NCBI RefSeq assembly: GCF_019925205.1
Contig: NC_083560.1
Coordinates: forward strand, 147,518,526 to 147,582,525
Direction of reading: 5' to 3'
Length of the DNA: 64,000 nt
DNA from: Metopolophium dirhodum
Lineage: Eukaryota > Arthropoda > Insecta > Hemiptera > Aphididae
Shown here: one piece after another, positions 1 through 10,029 of the stretch
Numbering within the stretch: the first letter of the stretch is position 1
Layout: every line of letters begins with the position of its first letter
Translations under genes and position numbers: made by a program
The notes under the pieces: generated by a model
The model's database searches: none
Seen by the model: only the letters and a program-made list of their open reading frames with translations
What the model was told of the DNA's origin: nothing

Positions 1-242
1 CAATATAAAAAAAAAATCAATTATTAAGACTACAAAACCATGTAATAAATAAAGGTTGTTTCGTAAATATTATAAAATTTATGCATTGCAAAACACTTAA
101 TGAACAATTAAAAAAATTTAAACGACTAGAATGAATTAAAAAACATAAATAATAATTATATTTTAAACATCGAAAATGTAAATCGAATATAATACTTACG
201 AAGTATTATATATTTATATATTATAGTACCTATACAGTGTTG

Positions 243-244
<2 letters not shown>

Positions 245-279
<35 letters not shown>
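245..279. repeat. (AAT)n microsatellite
   Basis: A run of about eleven AAT/TAA triplets in the unit tail. It recurs at about 13970-14004 and, with a different length, at about 23888-23922. Confidence 0.95.
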
Positions 280-431
280 GTAATATATATATCAACGTTA
301 GACTGATTATTTTTAACATCCTGTTGTAGAATGTTATCTGCTGACTACTATACAGTGTGAAGTATACAGCGTGGTATAATTATACTAGTTTAATTTTATT
401 TAAATAGTGTTACATAGTATACATTACATAT

Positions 432-789
432 CTAAGCATTGTGGCGTGGTGGTTAAAGCGTGTGCTTTGAGAGCAACCGCATTGGGTTCAAATCTGCCTG
501 ACAATTTTTGTAGCGCTGCATTAATTGTTATGTGATTTGTACCTACTGTATTTGTTCTCGTAGTGGGATTGAAATTAGGTGGGAGGCATTATAAAGCCGG
601 CAATTGTAGCGCTTCGGGCGATTGGTGATTTACATGCGAATGTAAGTTGTCACGTGGTGCGGCCTACGTTGTCACCTTGATTTGTATCTACCTCAGTCTT
701 GTTCCAAGGCTGACGTATATAATATCCACCTCTGACTTTAAATTCTACAAATAAATACCTGTCTAACCCACCACGTCACAGTGCTTCGG
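432..789. mobile_element. Foldback MITE with tRNA-like (A-box) terminal repeats
   Basis: The left end reads TCTAAGCATTGTGGCGTGGT and the right end is its approximate reverse complement (CACGTCACAGTGCTT), giving terminal inverted repeats of about 25 bp. The left repeat resembles a Pol III A box (TGGCGTGGTGG) and is followed about 45 bp later by a B-box-like GGTTCAAATCTG, as in tRNA-derived SINEs. It has no coding capacity. The copy at 24077-24406 has a better preserved B box (GGTTCGAATC). I could not define a target-site duplication. Confidence 0.65.
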
Positions 790-795
790 TAAAAA

Positions 796-887
796 AAAAT
801 ATCTCTGTTGTACAGACAACCAGTTAAAAAAATAAAAAAAGTGAGAGGTGGCCACCATTCTGGATGTCTGTACAACACAGATATTTT
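796..887. repeat. 22-bp inverted repeat around a GGTGGCCACC palindrome
   Basis: The arms 796-817 and 866-887 are reverse complements with one mismatch; the left arm reads AAAATATCTCTGTTGTACAG plus AC. The 48-nt spacer contains the perfect 10-bp palindrome GGTGGCCACC at 847-856. The arms are conserved in all three tails. This could be a hairpin, a protein-binding site or a fused pair of terminal repeats. Confidence 0.7.
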
Positions 888-1209
888 GCAAATTTTATGC
901 ATTTTTTTTATTAATAATGAGTTCGTATAATTATACAGAGTTAAATATTACAAGTCCTATATTTCATTTAATATTTTATAAAATCAAGGCGGATCAACAC
1001 AGATATGTTTTATATGCTTATCTACACTACATATTAAAAGTTTACCCCCCGCTTCATATTTTTCATTTAAGTATAACTCCGTTGCTATTTATGTTGGAAT
1101 GTTTATTTTTACATCAAACATTTTTGTTTTTAATTCTTTATAAGTCCCCCTCATAGTATCATAGTGTAAAATCGTTTTCAAAGATTTTTGGATTTTAAAT
1201 ATCAAATAT

Positions 1210-1238
1210 TTTTTTAATAGAACAATTCTATTAAAAAA
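1210..1238. terminator. AT-rich perfect hairpin downstream of the 142-aa gene
   Basis: A perfect 13-bp stem (TTTTTTAATAGAA / TTCTATTAAAAAA) with a CAA loop lies just past the stop codon of the minus-strand gene ending at 1256. Related perfect hairpins lie past the protease gene and between the vertex-like and capsid genes, which suggests they mark transcript 3' ends. Confidence 0.55.
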
Positions 1239-1255
1239 TTTAATTAATTATATTA

Positions 1256-1684
1256 TTATATTCTAAGCATTTTGTGATCGGAATCTGTACCTCCCATGCT
1301 AAGACAACATATTTTAATATTTCCGAAATTTTGAACAACACAAATATCATGGAGATATTTGAAAAAATAAGTACCGGTTGTATTTATTAAATCATTAGCT
1401 ATTTTACAAATTTCAAGCCATGTTGGCGATTCTAGTATTTTAGAAGCATAAGGTTTTCCATTTCCAGAAATATTGTGTCCATGATCGACAATTAAAATAT
1501 TTCCTTTAATTGGAATTTTATTTAGATTATATTTCATAATTTTAATATTTTTATTATTATTAGTATTATAGTATTCGTATTTACAAAACTTAACAAAGAT
1601 TTCATTATTTAATATTGAGTTCTCTATTTCGTTTTGCATTTCTTTTTCTTGTAATTTATTAAAATCTTTGATAGTTGTTTCCAT
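1256..1684 (-). CDS. Unassigned 142-aa viral-unit protein (DHGH motif)
   Basis: I do not recognise a named family. The protein starts METTIKDFNKLQEKEMQNE with a charged, probably helical N-terminus of about 30 residues. It then has a compact domain containing ILIVDHGHNISGNG near residues 64-77, ESPTWLEICKIANDLI, and a final CCLSMGG. It has no signal peptide and no membrane segment. An identical copy lies at 14981-15409 and a copy with a nonsense codon at about 25000-25406, so the gene belongs to the element. It is transcribed opposite to the late-type genes and is followed by a perfect hairpin. The first ATG is used; the upstream sequence is AT-rich and closed. Function is unknown. Confidence 0.6.
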   Translation of the reverse strand: METTIKDFNKLQEKEMQNEIENSILNNEIFVKFCKYEYYNTNNNKNIKIMKYNLNKIPIKGNILIVDHGHNISGNGKPYASKILESPTWLEICKIANDLINTTGTYFFKYLHDICVVQNFGNIKICCLSMGGTDSDHKMLRI

Positions 1685-2005
1685 TATTTTATTATTTATT
1701 ATATTTTTAATTTTTAAATTAATTTTTTCAATTTCTTTTTAATACATTTTTGCATTTAGATTTTTATTTTAAATAGAACAATTATATTAAAAAATATTTT
1801 AATTATTATTGCATTTAGATTTTCTTAAAAAATATTTTAAGAAATATTTCATTTGGAATTTAATTAATTAATTTCATAAGTTTTGCGAAAAAATATTTTA
1901 ATTATTATTGCATTTAGATTTTCTGATCTTTTTGCACATTGTTTTCTTTGTGATCTTTTATTGATATAATATGAAGTGAGCCAGAACATACATATATATA
2001 CTACT
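1685..2005. promoter_or_regulatory. AT-rich upstream region of the 142-aa gene
   Basis: No gene is visible. The region is about 80% A+T and contains short repeated phrases (TTTTAATTATTATTGCATTT occurs at about 1797 and 1900). It probably carries the promoter of the leftward 142-aa gene. The element's similarity to unit B's right end stops at 2005. Confidence 0.4.
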
Positions 2006-2484
2006 GGAGCCATATTATCACAGTGAGAAATAGGAAAAGATTTGCCCCTTGCATATGCTTCAAGGACCTTAAGTCCAAGCGAATTCAACTATTCCACAAC
2101 AGAGTTAGAATGTTTAGCTATAGTCTATGGAATTAAGCAATTTCGACCTTATCTTTATGGAAGGAAATTTACTATCTTGAGCGACCACAGACCATTAGCG
2201 TGGATATTTAATTTAAAGGACCCCTTATCAAAGTTAGTTAGATGGCGAATACAATTAGAACAATACGAATACGTCATTAAATACAAACCTGGAATTCAGA
2301 ATGCTAATGTAGATGCTTTGACACGAATGTATACTATACAGGATATAAAAGAGGAAAGCTATAACAATTTCCTTGTAAAATTCGAAGGCACATTGATAAC
2401 CAATGGTAACGTTAAGGAGGTACATGGAGAATTGTTGGAGTCACCTCCTGAGTATCATATAGTTACTGAAATAGAAAAGTATAC
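2006..2484 (+). pseudogene. Ty3/gypsy pol fragment (RNase H region)
   Basis: The frame reads GAILSQ, an in-frame TGA at 2024-2026, then IGKDLPLAYASRTLSPSEF, STTELECLAIVYGIKQFRPY and LSDHRPLAWIF, which is the RT/RNase H connection typical of Ty3/gypsy polyproteins. It ends with a tether-like GIQNANVDALTR segment. There are no LTRs, primer-binding site or integrase, so this is only an internal piece of about 160 codons. It sits exactly between the tail of one viral unit and the truncated integrase of the next. It is duplicated at 15731-16209 with the same stop codon, so it predates the duplication. Confidence 0.85.
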
Positions 2485-3120
2485 TTTAAAATGTAATCTC
2501 ATTTTACTGTTTAATGTTCTGTTAAATCTTTCAATAATTGACGATTTTTCTTCATTTTGGGTGTGGTACATTTTAATTCCATATTCTTGCAAAACTTTTT
2601 TAAAATGTTTATTTTCAAATTCCAAACCTTTATCTGCGTGGAGTAATTTTGGTGCTAGATGATTTTGTGATATAGCTTGTTTTATTATTTTTTGAAATGT
2701 TTCTGAAACATTAATTCCATCTTTCTTTTTGAGTTCTAAAGCCCAAGAAAATTTTGAAAACGTATCTATAACAGTTATTATATAAGAATAACCCTCATTT
2801 TCATCAGAATAATTTCTCATTATAACTAAATCAGCAGCCCATAAATCATCAATACCTTTAGTAATTATTCTTCGTTTAGGAAATTTTTTTCTAACTGGTT
2901 TATGAAGTTCTTTAGCTAATATCATTTTATCTGTGTCATTTAATTTTTTATTGGAAATATTATGTCCAATTGTAGGATTATTTATAAATTTACTTTTATT
3001 TGTGTTACATTTAAAACATATTGATGAAATTCTCCATCTACCATTAACTGTTTGAATTTTATTTGCATTAATATTTTTTGTTTGAATTTTACATTTAAGA
3101 CAATATATAGTTTCGTTCAT
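2455..3120 (-). CDS. Retroviral-type (rve) integrase with zinc ribbon, C-terminally truncated
   Basis: Residues 1-45 form a C-x2-C...C-x2-C zinc ribbon (YCLKCK ... ICFKCN) like the short DUF5679-type ribbon. A DDE integrase core follows: DLWAADLVIM carries the first acidic residue, LLHADKGLEFENKHF the second and SSIIERFNRTL the glutamate. This is the integrase type found in Maverick/Polinton and adintovirus elements, where it inserts the viral DNA. The element-derived frame ends near position 2485, and the last nine or so codons are read from antisense gypsy sequence, so the C-terminal domain is missing. The identical copy at 16180-16845 is truncated at the same base. The core is open but the protein is probably not functional. 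Confidence 0.85.
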   Translation of the reverse strand: MNETIYCLKCKIQTKNINANKIQTVNGRWRISSICFKCNTNKSKFINNPTIGHNISNKKLNDTDKMILAKELHKPVRKKFPKRRIITKGIDDLWAADLVIMRNYSDENEGYSYIITVIDTFSKFSWALELKKKDGINVSETFQKIIKQAISQNHLAPKLLHADKGLEFENKHFKKVLQEYGIKMYHTQNEEKSSIIERFNRTLNSKMRLHFKVYFSISVTI

Positions 3121-3254
3121 TTTTTATATTTATATTGAAAAAAATTTTTTAAATAGAAAATTTTTAAAAAAATTATTGAAAATAAAAAAAATTTATATTT
3201 TCTAATATAAATAAGAAATGGAAATTTGAAAACTTTAAAGATCCTTTAAATAAA
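3121..3254. promoter_or_regulatory. Divergent promoter region, integrase / 93-aa gene
   Basis: 134 bp of almost pure A+T separate the divergent integrase and 93-aa genes, including TATATTTTCTAATATAAATA near 3196. The location implies promoters for both directions. No specific element could be assigned. Confidence 0.4.
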
Positions 3255-3536
3255 ATGAACAATGGATATACATTTATAAAATTTAATGATTTGGAACAAG
3301 GAAAACCATACAAAGTAATTAAGTTCATAATGATTGATACAAAGTTTGGAAAAAGAATAAGTGTTGTATTAAACGATGAATATATGTTAAATTTATCAGA
3401 AATTTATACAAATGAATTTACAGAAAACAAAATAACATTGTATAATACATGTTCGGAAACAAAATTGAATCTTATTTATAATTGTGAAAAAATTTTAAAG
3501 AATGGGAAAACAAGACATGATTTTGATTTTAAATAA
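3255..3536 (+). CDS. Small 93-aa viral-unit protein, possible OB-fold ssDNA-binding protein
   Basis: The protein begins MNNGYTFIKFNDLEQGKPYK, followed by VIKFIMIDTKFGKRISVVL and a C-terminal KNGKTRHDFDFK. The alternating hydrophobic beta-rich pattern (LEQGKPYKVIKF...GKRISVVLNDEY) looks like a small OB-fold, and similar short proteins occur beside Polinton-like capsid genes in insect genomes. An ssDNA-binding role is inference only. The gene is identical at 16980-17261 and lies 23 bp upstream of the vertex-like gene, probably in the same early rightward transcript. Confidence 0.6.
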   Translation: MNNGYTFIKFNDLEQGKPYKVIKFIMIDTKFGKRISVVLNDEYMLNLSEIYTNEFTENKITLYNTCSETKLNLIYNCEKILKNGKTRHDFDFK

Positions 3537-3559
3537 AAAAAATAAATTTACTTTTATAA

Positions 3560-4800
3560 ATGGTATTTATAAAAGTTAAAAAGAGTTGTATTCATTTAAA
3601 CAAACCTATTCACAATAATGATAGTGATCATTTTTTAGGTCTCTATTCATTAGTTTTGAAAGGCAACAATTTTATTAATATTGAATCAGAGTGTTGTATA
3701 ACAATTAAACAGAATATAATAGATATAAAAACAGGTAGATATAGTATTGAACAATTGAACAAAGAAACAGAACCACTTATTATATCATTCTCTGATGAAA
3801 CTAATAGAATTACAATTAAATCTCCTTGTTATTATAATTTAGATGAAAAATTAAAAAAATATTTAGGTTTCGAAAACAGTGAATTTGATTTTTCAATGGT
3901 TAGTAGTAAACCAATAATTTATCATCCTAATTCTAATGAAAATTATATAAATATAGAACAAGATTGTAGATTTAGATTAGGTAGAAATGGTGAAATACCA
4001 ATGGACACAATTTTTAAAGGAATATACACAATAAATGAAATTGAAAATTTATTGAATTGTTACGATTTTCCTAAAATAACTCTTGAATTAATTGATGGTT
4101 TTATAAATATTTCAGCCTCAATCGGTCTATGTTTTGATGAATATTTATCAAAATGTTTAGGTATTGATTATATTGGAGATTTTATAACAAATGCAATCCC
4201 TATAAATAAAAGATGGCCTGCTTCATTCGAAGTAGCACCAGATATTTTTTATAAAATAATAGGTACAAAGAAAGTAATGATTTATACACAAGGTTTTATA
4301 AAAAATATTAAAGGTATTATTTCTACTAAAAATAGTAAAACTGAATTAAATGGAAATTATTCAATTGAGCATTTAAATATCTTATTCAATTCGATTATGA
4401 AGTTGGAAAATAATGATAATTACATTAAAATAACAACAAAAGATTATTTTTCATTTGATAAAGATTTAAATTTAAGTTTAGGAGGGATTGATACGATATA
4501 TACACATTATGGAGAAAATTCATCATTAAACAATAACAACAAAATATTAGAAGTACATTGTAATATAATTGATGAATCTATTACACATGATATTGATGAA
4601 CTATCTCATTATGATGAAGTTTAATTTTTATTTCAATATAATTCTAATAGTGCTTTGACTAAACCTCATAAAATGATATATAGACCAGTGAGTAAAAATC
4701 GGTTTCAAAAAATAGAAATTTATATTTTAGATTTGAAAGGTAATATTGTTAATTTTGATCAAGAATTTATTGGTGTTCTTGATCTAATAAAAAAAAAATA
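3560..4800 (+). pseudogene. Vertex-like repeat protein, copy A, with premature stop
   Basis: This copy matches the intact 412-aa gene at 17284-18522 but is cut to 354 residues by a T-to-A change that creates TAA at 4622-4624. The remaining frame to about 4800 stays readable and encodes the conserved C-terminal module. The first 934 bp are identical to copy B; the rest has scattered substitutions. See copy B for the domain description. Confidence 0.85.
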
Positions 4801-4812
4801 AATATGAAAAGT

Positions 4813-4841
4813 TTTTTTCAAGATAAAATATCTTGAAAAAA
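4813..4841. terminator. Hairpin between convergent vertex-like and capsid genes (copy A)
   Basis: A perfect stem TTTTTTCAAGATA / TATCTTGAAAAAA with an AAA loop lies where the rightward vertex-like gene and the leftward capsid gene meet. The same hairpin is kept at 18536-18562 in unit B. It probably ends transcripts from both sides. Confidence 0.6.
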
Positions 4842-6082
4842 TTAAAGTAAGGAACAATTTTTTAAAAAATTTTATCAACTATTCCTCTTTCAATATCAAA
4901 CGTATACACTGAACTAGAAATTAAACAAATATAACAAATTGTTTTATCAGGTAAATTTTGACTGAAATCTATGTTTAAAATTACTGTACAATTGGATATT
5001 GCAATTTTATTGGGGTGTCTAGTCATGTTAACAACAAAAAATGGTCTCTTTTGTCTAAATTGTAGTTTATCTAAGACATTAGTGGATTTTCTTCGTGTGA
5101 TTTATAATAGGTTTTTTTATAACTCATATGATCTTCATATGATTGACAACATTTTTTATCATTAAAATCTTGATTTTGCAATTCATTAGGATATTTTTTT
5201 CCATTTACTTCAAAAGAATAATTTACAACATCACAATCATCAAAAAAACAAGCATTACTTTCTTGATTGTCTAATCTTTTTGTCTGAAAAAAAAACAACA
5301 CCAAACAATGGATGTTTATTATTTCGATAGTTATTTGTTAAATCGAATCTTATCTTTTTTCCAGTAAGATTTCTTACTTCAATACATTGCCATTTTTTAA
5401 AAGCTAAAATACATGGATTCTTAATTATTTCATCAACTATTTGAATTTTTGTTATTTCATCATATTCTATTGTTTGCATTTGAACTTTTAATTCTAAAAT
5501 ATTAATTTTACCTTGTTTGGCTTTAATATTTTTTGTCTCTGCTGTAGCTTCAGTGTTTGTTTCTAGAATCAATGCATTATCATCAGTGTTTCTTGTAAAA
5601 ATTATTTCAAATCTAGCATTGTAAATAATATTTAAATCTTTCATTGATCCTAAACCAAAGTGTGATAAAGGAATTATGAGCTCGACACTTCCTCCCCCTT
5701 CAGACGTAGATTGAAATCCTGAATTTTGTGTAGGACCATTTCCATCAACAGCATAACTCATATAACCTTTTACTGTACTTACTCTTCCGTTATTCTCACT
5801 TTCATCTATAATTTTATTATTTAGTTTAATTGTAATTTTTTGAAACAAAAATGCTCCTGCATTATCAGATATCATAATATTAGATTTTGTTGGATATCCA
5901 GCACCATCTTCTTGTACATATTCAAATAATAAATAAAGTTTTGAATTTTTAATATTCAGAAATTTATCTTTACCATCTTCTACAACTATTGTATTTCGGT
6001 TAGGTTTATTTAATTCTGTTGTGATTTGAGGTATATAATTTTCATATTGGCTATTTATTATATCATTATCATACTTATTTAA
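4820..6082 (-). pseudogene. Major capsid protein gene, copy A, disrupted
   Basis: The frame is homologous to the open 425-aa capsid gene at 18540-19817. It is interrupted at its 5' end by a piggyBac element inserted after about the fifth codon, so the start codon lies 5.4 kb away at 11534-11536. It is also frameshifted near 5270-5300, where a run of A differs in length. The middle part (5255-6078) remains readable and shows the GFQSTSEGGGSVELIIPLSH segment of the capsid. Many substitutions separate it from copy B. Confidence 0.85.
6079..6082. repeat. TTAA target-site duplication, left
   Basis: TTAA directly precedes the piggyBac left end; the matching TTAA is at 11521-11524. The empty site, with a single TTAA, is visible in unit B at about 19801-19804. 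Confidence 0.95.
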
Positions 6083-6095
6083 CCCTACACTGCAT
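6083..6095 (+). repeat. piggyBac left terminal inverted repeat
   Basis: CCCTACACTGCAT, perfectly inverted at 11508-11520. Confidence 0.95.
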
Positions 6096-6679
6096 GATAT
6101 TTTGTATTAAAAAAAAATATTTTTTAAGTGGAATTTGATGCTGAATTTGGGAAAAATGACTAAAAAATATATTTAATTTTTATATACCCACTTTAGACTA
6201 TTTAAGAGTTTGTAGCCAATCGGCAACAGTGTGCATAAGTGACATAATTTTTATTTAAAAAAATAATTTCTATTATGAAAACATCTATTATATTAACATG
6301 ATATACTTTATATACTTATTAGTTATTATAACCCAAAATCATTTACAATAATAAATATTATCAAAATGAAATCAAAATAAAATACATATCCAAGTACTGT
6401 TAGAACTTAGAATACAACATTTATAGAACAAATTAAAATAATATACCATTCTAAAAAATTAAAATCTTTTCAGTCTTACAAGTTCCTTTTGTAGCTGTTT
6501 TACAGTTAGTAATAATATTTTAAAACATATCAACAAAACAAAATTATGAATAAAAAACAAGTTGTAGGTGACTTAGACTAACCTAACCTAACTAAGAGTA
6601 CCCTGTTAAAATAAAAATAAATGTAAACAAAACAAAATTAAATAGACATTTTAAAATCTACTTAATATGGAAATCAAAA

Positions 6680-8705
6680 AAACAGTTGTTTTACTTTGTT
6701 CATACATAATTTACATTGCATTTATAACATTTTGTGACCAAAAAATCCACTGCATTGGGGTATTTTACATCGTTGTTTTTTATCTGGAATTGGTAAATGA
6801 AAATTGCCATCAAGTCTACCTCAGTAGTTGGTATTTTTGCAAACTTTACCTCTTTTCTTTTTTTCCTTGAACTGTTCTTCTATACTTTTTAATGTTGGTC
6901 TTCCTCTTTTTGGAGTTTGAAATTGTCCAACTTTTGTTAGACAAGTAGCAATATCAATCCTAAATGCTTTAAGTTTCATTGGAGCATTATTACCATTTTC
7001 TTTTTGTACTCTTTTATACAACAGCCAAGCGTTGATTATTGTCATATCCAGCAAGTGATAAAAAAGCCGCATATACCACTTTTTGGTTCTCATGGTAATT
7101 TTATGTCGCCCAATTAAAGTATCCAACAGATCAACGCCACCCATAAAACGGTTATATTCAATAACTAAAGCTGGACATTTAACTTCAACATTTTGTTTTT
7201 TTTTCCTATCAAAACGCTTCACCTTTGTGTATGGAAGTGATCCACAATAGTTTGAAATTAAGGAGACATTTTTATTATCTTTCCATGTAACTGAATTTAT
7301 ATGTGTATTTTTGTAGATGGACTCAAAAGAACTTCCTCTCTTACATTTCTTTATAATATTATCAGATGGTATTCTTGAATTAGGTATTCGATTTTTCCTA
7401 ACTGTCTCCAGTGAATTTATACCATTTTCATTTAAATAATCAATTAGTTCTATAGTTGTATAGTAGTTATCAAAATATACTCTATGATTCATACTTTTAG
7501 GAACCTCTCTGGTTAACCGAACAACAACATTTGCACTTGCTCCTAAATCAGTTTCAGTTGGCAGTCTATTTTTTGGTAAATTTTCACTTCCAGTATATAT
7601 TTCAAATTTATGAGCAAACCCATTTACATCATAAAGCATAAAAAGCTTATAGCCCCACTTATGAGGCTTCATTGGCATATATTGTTTCAGATACATTCTT
7701 GCTTTAGTAGCACACAGTTGTTCATCTACACAAAGATCTCTACTAAAAGGTATACATTGGAACTTACTATTTAAGTGATCAATAACTGGACGGTTTTTAT
7801 GTAGACGATCATTGTCAACATGATCTTTAGGTAACATTGTAGAATTGTCATTGAAATGCATATACCGACGAATTTTTTCAAAATTATTTAAACTCATAGT
7901 ATCTGCTATTGGATCAAATCTCAATTCTTGGCTCCAATAATCTCTAATACTGGACATATGAACTACTGATGTGTTAATGCAAATGCCTAAATATTTTTGA
8001 ATGTCTTTTTTTGTGAAAACATTATCGTTAGAAAACAAATTTGTTTGTTCTACAATTGAATCTAATAATTTTTCATCGAAGAAATAATTGAAAAATGACA
8101 AAGGCGTAGATAAATCAGTCAATTTACTTGGTAGTGGTTTATCGGCAAATTGTATAAGTGGTTCATTCATTATAAATTTTCTTTTCTTCCACTTTAGTGG
8201 ACCAGCTCTTTCTTTTTGTTGAGCAACATGTATAGGGTAAATATTATTATTTTCATTACTAGAAGTGAAAAGTGGTGATACAGGTAAATCTTCGGTAATA
8301 TTTTGACTAATATCTTGCACTTGTGTTTGAAAATTAATTGTTGAATTATGAACAATATCAGAACAATCGTTAATGAAAAAACTAGGATCAACAGTTTCAA
8401 TGTTATAAAGTTCATTTTCAGTCCCTACTATCATGATTGGAATACTTTCTATATCAATCACATTGTAATTTGTCAATTGTACATCATTAGGTGACGAAGC
8501 GGCAATAGGACTAAGTAATTTGGTATCATGACTTACATTTGTCTCTATAGATACATACATACGTCGATTCACAATTAGTTTCTGAATCTGTGTCATCAAA
8601 TTCGTCATCACTTATGTTCCAATCTTGTGGAAACGTAAGGAGTTGTCGGATTTCTTCATCCTTCGTTTGTGATACTTCTTTCCGCACACTGTATGCAAAA
8701 AGCTA
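6680..8705 (-). pseudogene. piggyBac transposase, decayed at both ends
   Basis: The main open frame (8611-6821, 596 codons) is a DDE_Tnp_1_7 transposase. It has PLSFFNYFFDEKLLDSIVEQ near the start of the domain, YKLFMLYDVNGF with the first catalytic Asp, VYFDNYYTTIELIDYL with the second, and RFMGGVDLLDTLIGRHK with the third. Upstream, an acidic segment (FPQDWNISDDEFDDTDSE) typical of piggyBac N-termini lies in another frame at about 8570-8700, implying a frameshift or an unrecognised splice. Downstream of the TGA at 6821, a cysteine-rich stretch (RCKIPQC ... CKLC) is readable only through this TGA and a second stop, TAA. So the C-terminal DNA-binding cysteine domain is lost and the gene is probably inactive. 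Confidence 0.85.
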
Positions 8706-9384
8706 CAAACAGAAAAATGGAAATTACACAAAAGTAATTATATATATTGGAATAATTATGGTTTTAATAAATAGTACTCACAATTATGATTTCAAATATA
8801 TTTTTTTTGAATCCAAGTTTGGTTTGTACAGTTTGATAAAATATGATAAACACATCGGTACTAGACAACTGATAAGATATTGAGTAGTGAAAATAAAACA
8901 TATGATAAATATTACTGTAACCGTGGTTGTTATGACAATATTGATATCACTATACGAATCGGTGTGTTGACACACAAAAAAAGTTCAATTTTTAAGGAGA
9001 GCGATTTTAAACTTAGAAAGTAGAATAAAATCGCCTAAAATAAATACTAATGTACCGATTGAAATTTTAAATATGTGAGCCATACATTAGAGATAATACC
9101 TGCTTTTGTTTCTTGATTTAAAGAAGAATAACATATAAAAACTTTAAGTTTAAAAAGTTCCTCTTGATTTATGACATTCTTGTTCAAAATGTCATTGATG
9201 GTGTTTGAAGTATTTCAAAATGTGTCATTATAGTCACTAAAATAATACAATTCGGAAGTCTGACATTTAATTATTTTGAAATATGTCATCATTGCAACGA
9301 TAAATACATTCCAAACAGGCAGTAAGTTATAGGTACATTATTTAAAAAAAAATTACTTTTATTATAATGTAATATTATTTCAGT
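8706..9384. other. No gene seen (inside piggyBac)
   Basis: AT-rich sequence between the two leftward piggyBac genes. Short phrases such as AAAATGTCATT/GTGTCATTATAGTCACT recur around 9180-9300. Nothing coding could be supported. Confidence 0.6.
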
Positions 9385-10025
9385 TTAAATAAAAAAAGAA
9401 TAAATGGTTGAGTCAGGGGTAATAGATGGCAGGGGGACGGATGGTAAGTCATTACTATTTAGACCAGCATTGCTGTTTGAGGCAGGGGTGATAATATCAA
9501 ATAAGCTAGGAGTTTGACCAACAGTACTGGTTAACGGTATTTGAACCATGATAACATTGTCATGATCAGTGTCTTTCTGGAAATCATCCTCATCACATTT
9601 TTCTTGGTCAATCGAAGGTGTCCAGTTTTTATCTGCATCAGTGTCATCGAAATCTTCAGATTCAGTCTCATCGCTTGAATCACTGGAACTGCTAGACGAT
9701 GAAGAAGAGGAGGAACTTGACTTGTTCTGACCAGAACCAGAACTGGACCCAAAACAAAATATTTCTTCTGCAAACCAAAAAAACAAATTCAATTTTATTT
9801 TATTTGATTAGGATTTTATTAGCAAATTTAATTTTAATTTTTAATTTTTTTACTAAATTACGTAGGTACCAGCTTTTGAAGATTCGACAATATCAGTCGT
9901 GTCCTTATTCACTAATAAACATGATATTTGATCAGTTTTTTGCTTAATACCTGGTGATTGAACAATATTATCATTTGAGGCATGACTAAAATCCAGTTTT
10001 TTTTTAACGCAGTAACCAATTCTTT
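9385..10025 (-). CDS. Spliced serine-rich protein carried by the piggyBac element
   Basis: The last exon (9767-9385) encodes a run of 13 serines followed by an acidic stretch (DETESEDFDDTDAD) and a low-complexity C-terminus. Its 5' edge is a good acceptor (TTTTTTTGGTTTGCAG). About 100 bp upstream another segment (about 10025-9870) is open and ends at a GTACCT donor whose phase fits; it reads KKKLDFSHASNDNIVQSP. A first exon was not found. No family is recognised. It may be a second transposon gene or a captured host exon pair. Confidence 0.4.
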
Positions 10026-10029
10026 CTAA

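Larger units (their letters stand above)
1..2005. mobile_element. Right-hand tail of a virus-like unit preceding unit A
   Basis: This stretch matches 13726-15730 and, with more divergence, about 23.6-25.69 kb, so it is the right end of an element unit whose left part lies outside the window. It holds a foldback element, an inverted repeat, a hairpin terminator and the 142-aa minus-strand gene. The matching segment in unit B stops at about 25690 exactly where the gypsy fragment starts here (about 2005), so this is the best candidate for the element's right end. Confidence 0.6.
1..4494. repeat. Near-identical direct duplication with 13726-18218
   Basis: The sequence recurs at an offset of 13,725 bp. 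The only difference I see is one A in a homopolymer near 3540, after which the offset is 13,724. The first substitution is at 4495 (G against A at 18219); beyond it differences appear every few tens of bases. The block spans the tail of one unit, the gypsy fragment and the head of the next, so it is a duplicated junction. The left limit is outside the window. A recent unequal exchange, gene conversion or a false assembly duplication would all produce this. Confidence 0.9.

Noticed and set aside
437..510. tRNA gene
   Set aside because: A- and B-box-like motifs are present, but no cloverleaf with paired acceptor stem; the sequence is the end of the foldback element.
848..1156. 102-codon ORF, repeated at 14573 and partly at 24495
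   Set aside because: The frame is shared with the third tail, but most differences there change amino acids and the start differs. It overlaps the inverted repeat. It is probably non-coding sequence kept open by AT-richness.
2042..2662. 206-codon ORF as a single gene
   Set aside because: Only the first about 150 codons are gypsy; the rest is antisense integrase, so it is a junction artefact.
6667..6870. 67-codon ORF on the plus strand
   Set aside because: Antisense shadow of the decayed cysteine-rich end of the piggyBac transposase.
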